Positions 1-8,382 of a DNA stretch of 64,000 nt are shown piece after piece. Each line of letters starts with the position of its first letter. Position 1 is the stretch's first letter. A model generated the notes under the pieces. It worked only from the letters and a program-made list of their open reading frames with translations, had not been told where the DNA came from and ran no database searches. The position numbers and the translations under genes are program-made. The DNA is from Bacillota bacterium (GTDB taxonomy: Bacteria > Bacillota > Clostridia > Christensenellales > Christensenellaceae), in contig JAEWMJ010000006.1 of the NCBI GenBank assembly GCA_023393165.1, positions 310,001 to 374,000 on the forward strand. The letters are read 5' to 3'.

Positions 1-28
1 CGCGAGGATATCCCCGCGGCTTTTTAAA
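1..28 (+). terminator. Truncated intrinsic terminator at left edge
   Basis: A GC-rich hairpin (CGCG-a-GG, loop ATAT, CC-c-CGCG) is followed by CTTTTT. It probably ends a plus-strand gene lying left of the window; its 5' part may be cut off. Confidence 0.45.
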
Positions 29-146
29 ATACGGATTCAAAAACATTAAATCTAAAGATTCATATTTTATGCCGTGAGTACTTAAATTTATAACGATAAA
101 CGTTTCCGGTTTATTTTTTTGTCAGGATCGGTCGGGACAGTAAAAA

Positions 147-755
147 TTACCTTGCTCCCTCGTGCGAAAAAATTACACTGAGCGTTTTGATGCAAATTTT
201 TGCATCCACTGTAAAACATTGATTTTCAATGTATGCAAGATCAAACACCAGTTTTTCGGCGGGAGAGAGATCGTAGCCTCCGCTGATCTGCGCAAATCCG
301 GTTATGCCGGGAAGAACGGCAAGACGCTTGTCAAAATCAGGTATAGTTTTTAAAAATTCGGTATGGAAAATTTCGCGTTCCGGGCGCGGGCCGACAAAAG
401 ACATCTCGTGGCGCAACACATTAATCAGTTGCGGCAGTTCGTCCAACCTTTTATTACGAAGAAATTTTCCAACTTTTGTTGCCCTGGGATCATCCATATC
501 CGCCCACTGAGCGCCGCCTTTTTCAGCATCAATGTTCATGGAACGGAACTTATACAGCATAAATTTGCGGCCATCCTTGCCAAGTCTTTCCTGCTTGTAA
601 ATAATAGGGCCTTGGGAATCCCGGGCAATAAAAATACTGATAACTAAAAAGAGCGGAGATAACACAACCAGTAATATAAGCGCAGCGACATAATCAACAA
701 TAGTTTTTACGATGATGTAGTAGCGTTTATTCTTTGACTCAACAGAAGCCGACAT
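147..755 (-). CDS. Undecaprenyl-phosphate sugar phosphotransferase, bacterial sugar transferase family
   Basis: This enzyme moves a sugar-1-phosphate from a nucleotide sugar to undecaprenyl phosphate at the inner face of the membrane, the first step of many polysaccharide pathways. Seen: one N-terminal hydrophobic helix (about residues 17-40), the family segments YKQERLGKDGRKFMLYKFRSM-like, RLDELPQLINVL and SFVGPRPE, and a C-terminal PGITGFAQ motif. About 202 residues is the short form of the family, lacking the extra membrane helices of WbaP-type proteins. The start at 755 is ATG with GGAG 6 nt upstream; a longer frame would need an in-frame TTG at 776 with no such site. No glycosyltransferase genes lie to its right, so its substrate is unknown; a cluster may lie left of the window. 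Confidence 0.9.
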   Translation of the reverse strand: MSASVESKNKRYYIIVKTIVDYVAALILLVVLSPLFLVISIFIARDSQGPIIYKQERLGKDGRKFMLYKFRSMNIDAEKGGAQWADMDDPRATKVGKFLRNKRLDELPQLINVLRHEMSFVGPRPEREIFHTEFLKTIPDFDKRLAVLPGITGFAQISGGYDLSPAEKLVFDLAYIENQCFTVDAKICIKTLSVIFSHEGAR

Positions 756-873
756 TATATTCTCCAATATACACAAATAGTCATTCTTATTCTATCATCA
801 TAAAACCAAAAGTTCAATTGATATTTGTTTCATATAAATTCAAACTCTGTTCCGCGGAAGTCCGGAATATAAA

Positions 874-899
874 AAGAACCGCTTAAAAAAGCGGTTCTT
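874..899 (-). terminator. Intrinsic terminator of the pyrophosphatase gene
   Basis: A perfect 9-bp stem (AAGAACCGC/GCGGTTCTT) is followed on the minus strand by TTTT, just after the hppA stop codon. Confidence 0.85.
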
Positions 900-910
900 G
901 ATTCAGCCGG

Positions 911-2983
911 CTACATAATTGACGACGAAATTATAAACGAGCAGAATACAACTGCGATAATGCTCAAAAGTTTTATCAATATGTTAAGGGAAGGCCCTGA
1001 AGTATCCTTGAACGGATCGCCGACGGTATCTCCCACAACTGCGGCTTTATGCGCATCCGAACCCTTGCCGCCATGTGCTCCGCCTTCGATGTATTTCTTG
1101 GCGTTGTCCCAGGCGCCGCCCGAATTTGCCATCATGATCGCCAGAACAAAACCGGACGCGGTCGCTCCTGCAAGCATGCCCACAACGCCGCTCACTCCAA
1201 GCAATATGCCGATCAAAATAGGAGCGATGATCGTTACGATCGCGGGAGGGATCATCTTTTTCTGCGCGGACCGGGTGCAGATATCCACACAGGTCTCATA
1301 ATCCGGTTCAGCTTTTCCTTCCATCAGTCCCTTGATTTCTTTGAACTGGCGCCGCACTTCGGTTACGATCATTTGCGCCGCGCTGCCAACCGCAGACATC
1401 GTCATGGAAGAGAACAGGAAGGGCAGCATAACGCCGATGAATAATCCCATAAGAAGCGCGGGATTTAAAAGAGAAAGGTCGAAATCGGCTCCCAGTGACT
1501 GCGCCTGAGTTACAAATGTGGCGATCAGGGCCAGAGCCGTCAAAGCGGCCGAACCGATTGCAAATCCTTTGCCGGATGCGGCGGTCGTGTTGCCAAGGGA
1601 ATCAAGAGCGTCCGTACGTTCGCGTACCTCATGGGGTTCGCCGGACATTTCCGCAATGCCGCCCGCGTTATCCGCAACAGGGCCGTATGCGTCGGTCGCA
1701 AGGGTGATCCCAAGCGTTGAAAGCATTCCTACGGCCGAAATGCCTACGGCAAACAGGCCGGTATTGAAGCTTTCGCCGCCTCCGGAAGCAAAGAAGCTGA
1801 TAATAACGCTTACTGCAACGATAACGATGGGGAAGAACGTGCTGCGCATTCCAAGCGCGAGGCCGCTGATGATGACGGTAGCAGGGCCGCCGCTGGTGGA
1901 CGCAGAAAGATCCTGCGTGGGTTTGTATGTATCGCTGGTGGTGTATTCGGTATAAAATCCGATCAGTATTCCCGCAACCAAGCCGCTTAATATCGCAAAG
2001 AATATTCCCATGTGGCCTTCGCCCAGTACGTTCTGAACTACAAAGAAACTGACGACCGCAATGATCACGGAACTGATATACACGCCTTTTCGAAGTGCGG
2101 AAAGCAGCGCCTTTTGGGACGCGTTTTCTTTCGTATGCACAAAGAAGGTACCAATGACGCTGGCGACAATGCCCAGCGCCGCGAGGATCAGGGGGAGAAG
2201 CACGCCTGCCGTACCCAGCCCGGCAGCCACTGCCAGCGCGGCTGAAGATATGATGGATCCGATGTAGGATTCATACAGATCGGCTCCCATGCCCGCTACG
2301 TCGCCCACGTTGTCGCCCACGTTATCGGCAATAACCGCAGGATTCCTTGGGTCGTCTTCCGGGATGCCCGCTTCCACCTTGCCTACAAGGTCTGCGCCAA
2401 CGTCGGCCGCTTTTGTGAATATGCCGCCGCCGACGCGTGCAAACAGCGCCATGCTGGATGCGCCCATGCCGCAGGTCAAAAGAGTCGTGGTAATCTGCTG
2501 CAGCGCATCCGGGCCGGTGAATACGGCTTTTAAAATAAAATACCAAACGGTAAGCAGCAAGAGACCAAGACCTACAACCGTCATGCCCATGACGGTGCCG
2601 CTGGAGAATGCAACCCGCAGCCCCTGGTTAAGGCTGGATTTTGCCGCCGTGACCGTCCTTGAGTTGGAATAGGTCGCTATTTTCATTCCAACAAATCCGG
2701 CGAGACCGCTGAAAAAGCCCCCCGTTACAAATGCAACGGGCATTAAGAAAGTCACAAATCCCGTAATAGCTAAAATGACAAGAACGACGGTTACGACAAT
2801 AAAAAATAAAATAACTCCTCTGTACTGCCGCTTCAGATAAGCGTTCGCTCCGCGCCTGATGAGGCCGGCGATCTTTTTGACCTTATCCGAACCTTCACTT
2901 TTCTTCATGATGAGCCTGCTTTGAAACAACGCGAATAAAAGGCCGATTACAGCGCCGATCAAAGCCAAATAAGTCAAGTCCAT
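911..2983 (-). CDS. hppA: Membrane-bound ion-translocating pyrophosphatase, K+-dependent type
   Basis: Hydrolyses pyrophosphate and pumps Na+ and/or H+ out across the membrane. The 690-residue length and some 16 hydrophobic segments fit the family. Seen: the substrate loop DVGADLVGKVE (about 194-204) and the Mg-binding DNVGDNVGD (about 220-228). The GNTTAASGK segment (about 464-472) has alanine where K+-independent pumps have lysine (GNTTKA); by established family rules this marks the K+-dependent class, which is mostly Na+-pumping. Ion specificity is therefore inference. ATG at 2983 is preceded by AGGAGGT. Monocistronic, with its own terminator. It would work alongside the Rnf complex encoded at 12.7-17.8 kb in setting the ion gradient. 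Confidence 0.95.
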   Translation of the reverse strand: MDLTYLALIGAVIGLLFALFQSRLIMKKSEGSDKVKKIAGLIRRGANAYLKRQYRGVILFFIVVTVVLVILAITGFVTFLMPVAFVTGGFFSGLAGFVGMKIATYSNSRTVTAAKSSLNQGLRVAFSSGTVMGMTVVGLGLLLLTVWYFILKAVFTGPDALQQITTTLLTCGMGASSMALFARVGGGIFTKAADVGADLVGKVEAGIPEDDPRNPAVIADNVGDNVGDVAGMGADLYESYIGSIISSAALAVAAGLGTAGVLLPLILAALGIVASVIGTFFVHTKENASQKALLSALRKGVYISSVIIAVVSFFVVQNVLGEGHMGIFFAILSGLVAGILIGFYTEYTTSDTYKPTQDLSASTSGGPATVIISGLALGMRSTFFPIVIVAVSVIISFFASGGGESFNTGLFAVGISAVGMLSTLGITLATDAYGPVADNAGGIAEMSGEPHEVRERTDALDSLGNTTAASGKGFAIGSAALTALALIATFVTQAQSLGADFDLSLLNPALLMGLFIGVMLPFLFSSMTMSAVGSAAQMIVTEVRRQFKEIKGLMEGKAEPDYETCVDICTRSAQKKMIPPAIVTIIAPILIGILLGVSGVVGMLAGATASGFVLAIMMANSGGAWDNAKKYIEGGAHGGKGSDAHKAAVVGDTVGDPFKDTSGPSLNILIKLLSIIAVVFCSFIISSSIM

Positions 2984-2998
2984 GATGTAATACCTCCT

Positions 2999-3233
2999 CT
3001 TTTAAAATGATTTATTATAAAATTTAAAAATAAATTTGATTTTTTTATCTCGTATGCTTAATCCCTGATTTAAGCCGTAAAAAGTAATATTTTAAAACTT
3101 ATGTCAATCAATAAAAAAAATAACATTTTCTTATTGAATAAATGTAAATACCTGTATTTTTATCATATTTATTATAGTATGTTTCTTGTCATATTTAAAG
3201 AGATAATATAAAAAAAATAATAAATATCAAAAG
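2999..3233. other. AT-rich intergenic region between divergent hppA and GntR genes
   Basis: About 235 bases of very AT-rich sequence with no coding potential. It should hold the hppA promoter on the minus strand; a TTGACA is present there but I see no convincing -10 at a standard spacing. Confidence 0.5.
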
Positions 3234-3262
3234 TTGACAAAGCGTTTTACAATTATTACACT
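3234..3262 (+). promoter_or_regulatory. Promoter of the GntR gene
   Basis: TTGACA at 3234-3239, a 17-bp spacer, then TACACT at 3257-3262. It sits about 40 bases upstream of the GTG start. Confidence 0.65.
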
Positions 3263-3265
3263 TAA

Positions 3266-3290
3266 AGTGTACTAATTTATATAGTACAAG
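3266..3290. promoter_or_regulatory. Candidate GntR operator
   Basis: A perfect inverted repeat GTACTA-N7-TAGTAC (arms 3269-3274 and 3282-3287) lies directly after the -10 box, where a bound repressor would block transcription. YtrA-type GntR regulators are known to bind dyads of the AGTGTA type, and the left arm here extends to AAGTGTACTA. Autoregulation is inference. Confidence 0.6.
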
Positions 3291-3302
3291 AGGTGAGCTT
3301 GT

Positions 3303-3695
3303 GTGATTCAAATTGATAGAAAATCTGAGCTTCCCATCTATGAACAAATCGCCGAAAGCATAATTTCTCAGGTAATAAACGGCGTTTTGCAGCCGGGTGA
3401 CAGAATCCCTTCCGTTCGTATCCTCGCCAGGCAATTAGGCGTGAATCCCAATACTATTCAGAAATCTTACGCCAACCTGCTCAGGGATGGTATCCTTTAT
3501 TCGCAAAAAGGCAAAGGGGATTTTGTGTCTGAGAATGTGAGCGCTCTGCGGATATTTAAAAAGAAGGAACTGCTGAAAAGACTGACCGAACTTACTTGGG
3601 AGGCAAAACAGGCCGGTTTGTGGATAGACGAGCTGTTGTCCACGGTGGACGCCGCATACTCTGAAAACGAAGTGACCGCGCCCGGTGGGCGATAA
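3303..3695 (+). CDS. GntR-family transcriptional regulator, YtrA subfamily
   Basis: A 130-residue DNA-binding repressor. Residues 1-75 form the winged helix of the GntR family (LPIYEQIAESI, PGDRIPSVRILARQLGVNPNT, YSQKGKGDFV). The C-terminal tail is short (about 50 residues) and lacks the FadR or HutC ligand-binding domains, which is the mark of the YtrA subfamily. The GTG start is preceded by GAGGTGAG. YtrA regulators usually sit in front of an ABC transporter operon; here no transporter follows, a terminator comes 30 bases after the stop, and the next gene is a lipoprotein with its own spacing. The regulon is therefore not visible. Confidence 0.88.
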   Translation: MIQIDRKSELPIYEQIAESIISQVINGVLQPGDRIPSVRILARQLGVNPNTIQKSYANLLRDGILYSQKGKGDFVSENVSALRIFKKKELLKRLTELTWEAKQAGLWIDELLSTVDAAYSENEVTAPGGR

Positions 3696-3721
3696 AAAGA
3701 ATTAAGAAATCGGGTGAATGA

Positions 3722-3750
3722 AACGTTTCCGGATGCGGAGCGTTTTTATT
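3722..3750 (+). terminator. Intrinsic terminator after the GntR gene
   Basis: AACG and TCCG arms pair with CGGA and CGTT around a GATG loop, followed by TTTTTATTTT. Confidence 0.55.
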
Positions 3751-4048
3751 TTGCGGCTAGCACGGACTTGAAGCGAATATAATATATTATGCTGTGAAAA
3801 TACGGCGCAGGAATTATTTCTCAAGCCGAAAGATGGAACCTTTTTAAAAAATTCCGGTCTGATATTAAGGTTATTGTAAAAAACATAAATTCTGAAGTTA
3901 AAAGAATTTTGTTGAAAAAAGGAAATAATATGAAAATAATAAAAAACAGTTTTCAAATCCAATGATTTTTATGTTAGAATAACCATGCATATATTAAAGG
4001 CTATGAGTTTTAGCCTGAAAATTTAAATCGTAATAAGGTTTGGTAAAT
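3751..4048. other. Intergenic region upstream of the deacetylase gene
   Basis: About 300 AT-rich bases with no supported gene. A possible promoter is TTCAAA, 17-bp spacer, TAGAAT ending near 3980, which would give a leader of about 70 bases. Confidence 0.4.
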
Positions 4049-5599
4049 ATGTTAAAAAAAATTCTGGCTTTGATTCTTGCCTCCATAACATTCTGTCTGA
4101 TACTATCCGGCTGCGATATCATTCGCGAAACATTTAATTCGGATTCGGGCTCGTTGCCCTCGGAAACCCCTGCCGAAATGGATCAGCAGACTTGGATGAA
4201 TGCTATGCAGGCCAAACAAGTCCCGGCATTGGACGGGGTGGAGTACGGCAGTATCATCGATTGGGAACAGAATTATCTTGTCTACGCGGTTTATCCCAAG
4301 GTAACCGGAAAGGATGCCATAACATCCGAGATGCAGAGTTATATTCAAAACAAGGTGGATTTGTTCAAGGGCGAAGTCAGCCAGGGCAAGGGACAAACGG
4401 TAAGCGGAACAAAACCCGAATTATCCATTACATATAAGCCCTATGCATTAAAGAACGCGCTAGTCAGCTTTAAGGTGACGACTAACGCGGATTCGGGCGT
4501 TTCCAGAACGGACAATTATATTACGACCTTTGTTTATAATCTGGGCACACAGGTGAGAATGTCTTTAGACCAGGTGTTTAACGGTAATATGGATTATTTG
4601 ACCAGGATTTCGGATCTCGTAAGAAATAAACTGAACGCGAATTCCGTGCTGCAGGGCAGCCTTGATAAGGAACTGTTTGATTCTGGCACTGCGCCTAAAA
4701 AAGAAAATTTTCAAAATTTTGTGGTTGGAGACCGGGAAGTAATATTTTATTTCAACCAATATCAGATCGCGCCCGCTGCGGCGGGCAGCTTTGAAGTATC
4801 CCTGTCCTTTGAGGACTTAAAGGACGTTCTGTGGCCCGATATTTATGATCCGGAAGAGGCTGTGGCTGCCGCTGCAAACGCAGCGGAGGAGGCGGAAGTG
4901 CAGAACGTATTACCTGATTACCTGAAAAGCGACGTTGGGGACATGAAGGCGTTCAGTCTGGAAGGGATCGATCCGCTGAAAGATAAGGTAGTTGCGCTAA
5001 CATTTGACGACGGCCCCAATCCATCCACAACAGGAGATATACTGGAAGCGCTTAAAGAATATGACGCGCATGCAACATTCTTTATGCTGGGAAACAGGGT
5101 GGAGGAGTTCCCTAAAACAGTCCGGAAAGTCTATGAAAGCGGAAATGAAATCGGTAACCACAGTTACGACCACAAGGACTTCAAACGGCTGTCTGACGAA
5201 GAAATCGAAGCCGAAATCGATAAGACAAATCAGGCGATTTATGAAACGGTGGGTTTAAGGCCGATTATTGTGCGCCCGCCTTACGGAAATGTAACGGATG
5301 ATATTGCGAATGTGATCGGCAGGGCCTGCGTGCTTTGGACTGTCGACCCCGAAGACTGGAAATACAAGGATGCGGATATTGACTACAACAATGTTATGGA
5401 TAACGTTCGGGACGGGGATATCGTCCTGATGCACGACATATACGATGCTTCGGCCGCCGCGGCAAAACGCATCATCAGGGAGCTTACGGACAGGGGATAT
5501 AAACTCGTAACGGTCTCGCAGATGATACAAATTGCGGAAGCAAGAGGTCAGGATGTAGGACTGATTGTACGGGATCTAAGGGCTAAATCAAAAAATTAA
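4049..5599 (+). CDS. PdaC-like lipoprotein polysaccharide deacetylase
   Basis: A cell-surface NodB-family hydrolase that removes N-acetyl groups from a wall polysaccharide, probably peptidoglycan. The first 22 residues form a lipoprotein signal with lipobox LSGC, so the mature protein would be anchored at Cys22. Residues about 60-270 match the DUF4163/DUF3298-like region found before NodB in B. subtilis PdaC. The NodB domain follows: TFDDGP (catalytic Asp and metal Asp), HSYDH (the H-x3-H metal pair), RPPYG and LMHD (catalytic His). All key residues are present. The start is ATG 4049 rather than the in-frame TTG at 4040, because an AAGG site and the compact signal peptide fit 4049. Exact substrate is inference. 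Confidence 0.88.
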   Translation: MLKKILALILASITFCLILSGCDIIRETFNSDSGSLPSETPAEMDQQTWMNAMQAKQVPALDGVEYGSIIDWEQNYLVYAVYPKVTGKDAITSEMQSYIQNKVDLFKGEVSQGKGQTVSGTKPELSITYKPYALKNALVSFKVTTNADSGVSRTDNYITTFVYNLGTQVRMSLDQVFNGNMDYLTRISDLVRNKLNANSVLQGSLDKELFDSGTAPKKENFQNFVVGDREVIFYFNQYQIAPAAAGSFEVSLSFEDLKDVLWPDIYDPEEAVAAAANAAEEAEVQNVLPDYLKSDVGDMKAFSLEGIDPLKDKVVALTFDDGPNPSTTGDILEALKEYDAHATFFMLGNRVEEFPKTVRKVYESGNEIGNHSYDHKDFKRLSDEEIEAEIDKTNQAIYETVGLRPIIVRPPYGNVTDDIANVIGRACVLWTVDPEDWKYKDADIDYNNVMDNVRDGDIVLMHDIYDASAAAAKRIIRELTDRGYKLVTVSQMIQIAEARGQDVGLIVRDLRAKSKN

Positions 5600-5607
5600 C
5601 GCTCAGA

Positions 5608-5717
5608 CCGCTGATAACCCCCAACTACTGCGTTATTTCTCCGCCTGTTCCTCAGCGTAGGTCAACTACGCTTGCGTCGCAGTACTCGAAATGCCTTGTA
5701 TTTGGGGTTTTCAGCGG
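5608..5717. repeat. Dispersed palindromic repeat, family A, copy 1
   Basis: A 110-bp element whose ends are inverted repeats (CCGCTGATAACCCC at the left, GGGGTTTTCAGCGG at the right) and whose centre carries a second hairpin (AGCGTAG/CTACGCT). Related copies lie at 10700-10815 and 54751-54870, with a split, longer form at 36631-36990 and a diverged form at 44160-44345. Confidence 0.85.
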
Positions 5718-5775
5718 CCTTCGTAAATTAATGAAAAGTTTGTCTTTTTCAAAGCTACAGTATGTCATTAAGCTG

Positions 5776-5803
5776 AGACCGGGCAATTTGTCCGGTCTGT
5801 TTT
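5776..5803 (+). terminator. Probable intrinsic terminator
   Basis: A perfect 7-bp stem AGACCGG/CCGGTCT with a 9-base loop is followed by GTTTTG. It would end the transcript of the deacetylase gene. Confidence 0.5.
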
Positions 5804-5815
5804 GAGTTCAAATCA

Positions 5816-6403
5816 TTACAATTTCTCTTTGGCCACCATCCGGGACCATATGATTATCATGATCTGCGACGGGATACCGATACAGAAAACAAAAAAGGCG
5901 TTGTATTCAAACAGCATGATATAGGCAAATAAGAGCAGGGTCCATAACAGGGCGGACAGTATTATAAAAAAGGCCCTTTTTTTCCCCCATATCGAATTGA
6001 ATACAAGCAGCACAACAAAGGTAGCCGGTATGGCGGCAATAAACAGCTTCCATGTTTCTTTAAACCCCTTGATCTTCATAAAGAAAAACACGACGGCTAT
6101 CACCAGCCAGACGCCGGCGGCGGCAAGATAAGTGATCGCCATACGGTTGTGCCTTGAGAGCTTATGTTTTGTTTGCGGTTTTTCTTCCGTGTGTACTTCC
6201 TGGACCAGGTAATCAAGCGGCACGCCGAAGAGGTCCGCAAGTTTTTTTAATATTTCCACATCGGGCATGGATTCGCCGCGTTCCCATTTTGAAACCGCTT
6301 TATCGGTATAATTGATTTTTTCAGCAAGCTCCGCCTGCGTCAGGCGCATTTCTTTTCTGAGGGCTGTTATGTTTTTTGCAATTATTCTCTTAAAATCATC
6401 CAT
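5816..6403 (-). CDS. XRE-family regulator with a four-helix membrane domain
   Basis: Residues 1-70 are a Cro/C1-type helix-turn-helix (LTQAELAEKINYTDKAVSKWERG), followed by a charged linker and four hydrophobic helices (about residues 95-190). Membrane-tethered XRE proteins of this build are common in Firmicutes; the signal they sense is unknown. The start is ATG 6403 with GGAGG 9 bases upstream; a longer frame to 6469 has no such site. It is transcribed away from the membrane protein at 6644, and a dyad lies between them, so it may control that gene and itself. Confidence 0.82.
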   Translation of the reverse strand: MDDFKRIIAKNITALRKEMRLTQAELAEKINYTDKAVSKWERGESMPDVEILKKLADLFGVPLDYLVQEVHTEEKPQTKHKLSRHNRMAITYLAAAGVWLVIAVVFFFMKIKGFKETWKLFIAAIPATFVVLLVFNSIWGKKRAFFIILSALLWTLLLFAYIMLFEYNAFFVFCIGIPSQIMIIIWSRMVAKEKL

Positions 6404-6499
6404 ATTTCCCAGCCTCCATATTGTTGCTGTTTTTATTATACTTGAATGATTTAAAACAAGCAAACACATAAAAGCTTTAAATATGCTTAAAATCCTGAA

Positions 6500-6516
6500 C
6501 TCTACCGGCGGTAGAG
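6500..6516. promoter_or_regulatory. Candidate operator between divergent genes
   Basis: A perfect dyad CTCTACCG-g-CGGTAGAG lies between the divergent regulator and membrane protein genes; a further CTCTAC half-site occurs at 6530-6535. Its placement suits autoregulation by the XRE protein, which is inference. Confidence 0.5.
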
Positions 6517-6643
6517 AGGCGCGTTTTTACTCTACTTACGGTGAATGAAACGGTCGGGTGACTTAAATGAAAGGTTGTGTTACCATTTTTAAGAAAATAA
6601 ACCGTACCTGATGGTATAAAAGCGATTGATGAGGGCAAATATT

Positions 6644-7252
6644 ATGAACATGGATATGAGTAAAACCAATGTTTCTGAAAAAACTGCAAAGGTAATTCGT
6701 ATCGTCACGGTCGCCCCTATTATGGCCGCGATTCTGCTTGCGCTTCTAATCTGGCAATTCCCGGATTCTTTCAGGGATCCGTTTGATATTACCGTGAGCA
6801 TACTTTTTTTGGTTGTATTCCCGCTGCTGGCCTATCCGCTGCAGCCTCTGATCCCCAAATTTAAAGATAAGGGAAGGGAAGGACAGAGAAACCTTGCGAT
6901 TATTTTTGCGTTGTTCGGATATGTTTTTGCAGTAATCTTCGCTTTGTTCAGAAACCCTGCTTCCGGCGTATGGATCATATATCTGACTTACCTGATTTCA
7001 GCGCTTTTTATAGCGCTCTTCAACAAGGTGATCGGCCTTAAGGCGAGCGGACACTCCTGCGGGGTAGCGGGGCCGGTGTGGACGCTGATCTGGTTTCTTG
7101 GAGCAAAAGCGTTGTTTGGACTGATCTTTCTGGTAGCCGTTTACTGGGCAAGCATCAAGACGCGCCGTCACAAGCCGGTTGAACTTCTCGCGGGTACGCT
7201 GATTCCCGCGCTTTCGCTTGTTATTTCAATCGTTATTATCCATTTTGCTTAA
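6644..7252 (+). CDS. Six-helix membrane protein, distantly PAP2-like
   Basis: About 202 residues with six hydrophobic helices. The segments KASGH (about residue 140) and RRHKPVE (about 180) resemble the PSGH and SRxxxxxHxxxD motifs of the PAP2 lipid phosphatase superfamily, though the first arginine motif is weak. If the match is right it would dephosphorylate a lipid phosphate at the membrane. The start at 6644 is chosen because GAGGG lies 8 bases upstream; TTG 6626 and ATG 6629 lack such a site. The stop codon overlaps a short palindromic repeat. Function is uncertain. Confidence 0.65.
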   Translation: MNMDMSKTNVSEKTAKVIRIVTVAPIMAAILLALLIWQFPDSFRDPFDITVSILFLVVFPLLAYPLQPLIPKFKDKGREGQRNLAIIFALFGYVFAVIFALFRNPASGVWIIYLTYLISALFIALFNKVIGLKASGHSCGVAGPVWTLIWFLGAKALFGLIFLVAVYWASIKTRRHKPVELLAGTLIPALSLVISIVIIHFA

Positions 7253-7290
7253 GGTGAGTCGAACGCATGAGTTCGAATCTCTTTACCTTA
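7250..7290. repeat. Collapsed copy of dispersed repeat family C
   Basis: Only the two inverted termini remain, back to back: AAGGTGAGTCGAAC next to GTTCGAATCTCTTTACCTT. The full-length relatives are at 22704-22977 and 58372-58646, so this looks like an internal-deletion form of about 41 bp. Confidence 0.75.
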
Positions 7291-7312
7291 AACGAGCTTT
7301 ATTACATTAAGT

Positions 7313-7377
7313 TCCAGGCACTTCGCTGCTGATTCGCGCATCGCGTAAGTACGTTTTAAGCCATCGTTCGCGTTCAT
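7313..7377. repeat. Dispersed repeat module, family D
   Basis: The block GGCACTTCGCTGCTGATTCG followed about 40 bases later by TCTAGCGCTTAGTGAGCGC recurs in diverged form at 36665-36760, 36830-36920 and 44250-44335. It ends at the speE stop codon. Confidence 0.65.
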
Positions 7378-8223
7378 CTAGCGCTTAGTGAGCGCTTTTA
7401 TAACATAGCTCGGAAGCGCAAAGCATCCCTTGTGCAGTTCCGTGTTGTAATACCGGGTAGGCAACCCCAGCGAATTCCATCTGTCCGCTTTCAAATCTGT
7501 AAGAGGATCCAATGACTTTGAGGAAAAGCCGAACAGCCAATGTCCCGAAGCATAGGTGGGCATATGAAACTGATACACACGGCAGACTGGAAACACGCTT
7601 TTAAGCTTCTGATGCGTCCGCACCATTTCGCGGGCGTCCGGGCTGTAAAACGGGCTTTCATGCTGGTTGATCAGTATGCCGTTTTCTCCCAGCGCATGAA
7701 GGCAGCTCATATAAAATTCCCGTGTGAAAAGGCCTGCGCCAACGCTTATGGGGTCGGTTGAATCTACGATAATGAGATCGTATACGTCGCGGGTCTCACG
7801 CACATAACCTACGCCGTCGCCGATATGCAGGTGCACCCTCGGGTCGCTCAAAGCCTCTGCCGCGCCGGGAAGATATCTTTTGCACAGATCCACAACCTTG
7901 CCGTCTATCTCGGCAATATCTATATTTAAAATCTGGGGATACCGCAAAAGCTCGCGTACTCCGCAGCCGTCTCCGCCTCCTATCATCAGTACGCGGCGAA
8001 TGTCCGGGTTGACAGCCAGAGCGGGATGGACCAGCATCTCATGATATATAAACTCGTCCCGTTCGGTCAGCATCAAAATATCGTCCAGCGTGAAAATGAT
8101 TCCAAAATCATAGGTATCGTAAAAATCTATTTTTTGATACTCGCTTTTTTCGGTTACAATATGTTTTTTATAGGCAATACCGAATTTAGTGTGCTCGTCA
8201 TGATTTTCAAAATACCAGTCCAT
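7378..8223 (-). CDS. speE: Spermidine synthase (polyamine aminopropyltransferase)
   Basis: Transfers an aminopropyl group from decarboxylated S-adenosylmethionine to putrescine in the cytoplasm. Seen: N-terminal beta domain, the nucleotide loop MIGGGDGCGVREL, the acidic IAEID that binds the substrate, and the signature LIIVDSTDPISVG. About 281 residues is normal. The start is ATG 8223; an in-frame TTG at 8250 would only add nine residues. No speD (S-adenosylmethionine decarboxylase) or speB lies beside it in this window, so the donor must come from genes elsewhere. Confidence 0.93.
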   Translation of the reverse strand: MDWYFENHDEHTKFGIAYKKHIVTEKSEYQKIDFYDTYDFGIIFTLDDILMLTERDEFIYHEMLVHPALAVNPDIRRVLMIGGGDGCGVRELLRYPQILNIDIAEIDGKVVDLCKRYLPGAAEALSDPRVHLHIGDGVGYVRETRDVYDLIIVDSTDPISVGAGLFTREFYMSCLHALGENGILINQHESPFYSPDAREMVRTHQKLKSVFPVCRVYQFHMPTYASGHWLFGFSSKSLDPLTDLKADRWNSLGLPTRYYNTELHKGCFALPSYVIKALTKR

Positions 8224-8305
8224 CTGCAAAAAATCCTTTCCCGGAACCAAAACTGCGGATCGTCCGGCACAGGCCGGATCATTTTGGTTGTTTTCATTAT
8301 ATTAA

Positions 8306-8347
8306 CAAAAAAAGAAGGCAGGGGCAACCCGCCTCTTATAGCCTGCC
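8306..8347 (-). terminator. Intrinsic terminator after the DUF421-DUF4363 operon
   Basis: On the minus strand GGCAGG and CCTGCC (8317-8347) enclose a second small stem and are followed by TTCTTTTTTTG. Confidence 0.65.
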
Positions 8348-8382
8348 GGGAATTAAAGCGCAAATTCAATACCCGGTATCCG

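Noticed and set aside
3702..3962. 86-codon minus-strand reading frame upstream of the deacetylase
   Set aside because: AT-rich, Phe/Tyr-rich, no ribosome site, no neighbours to support it.
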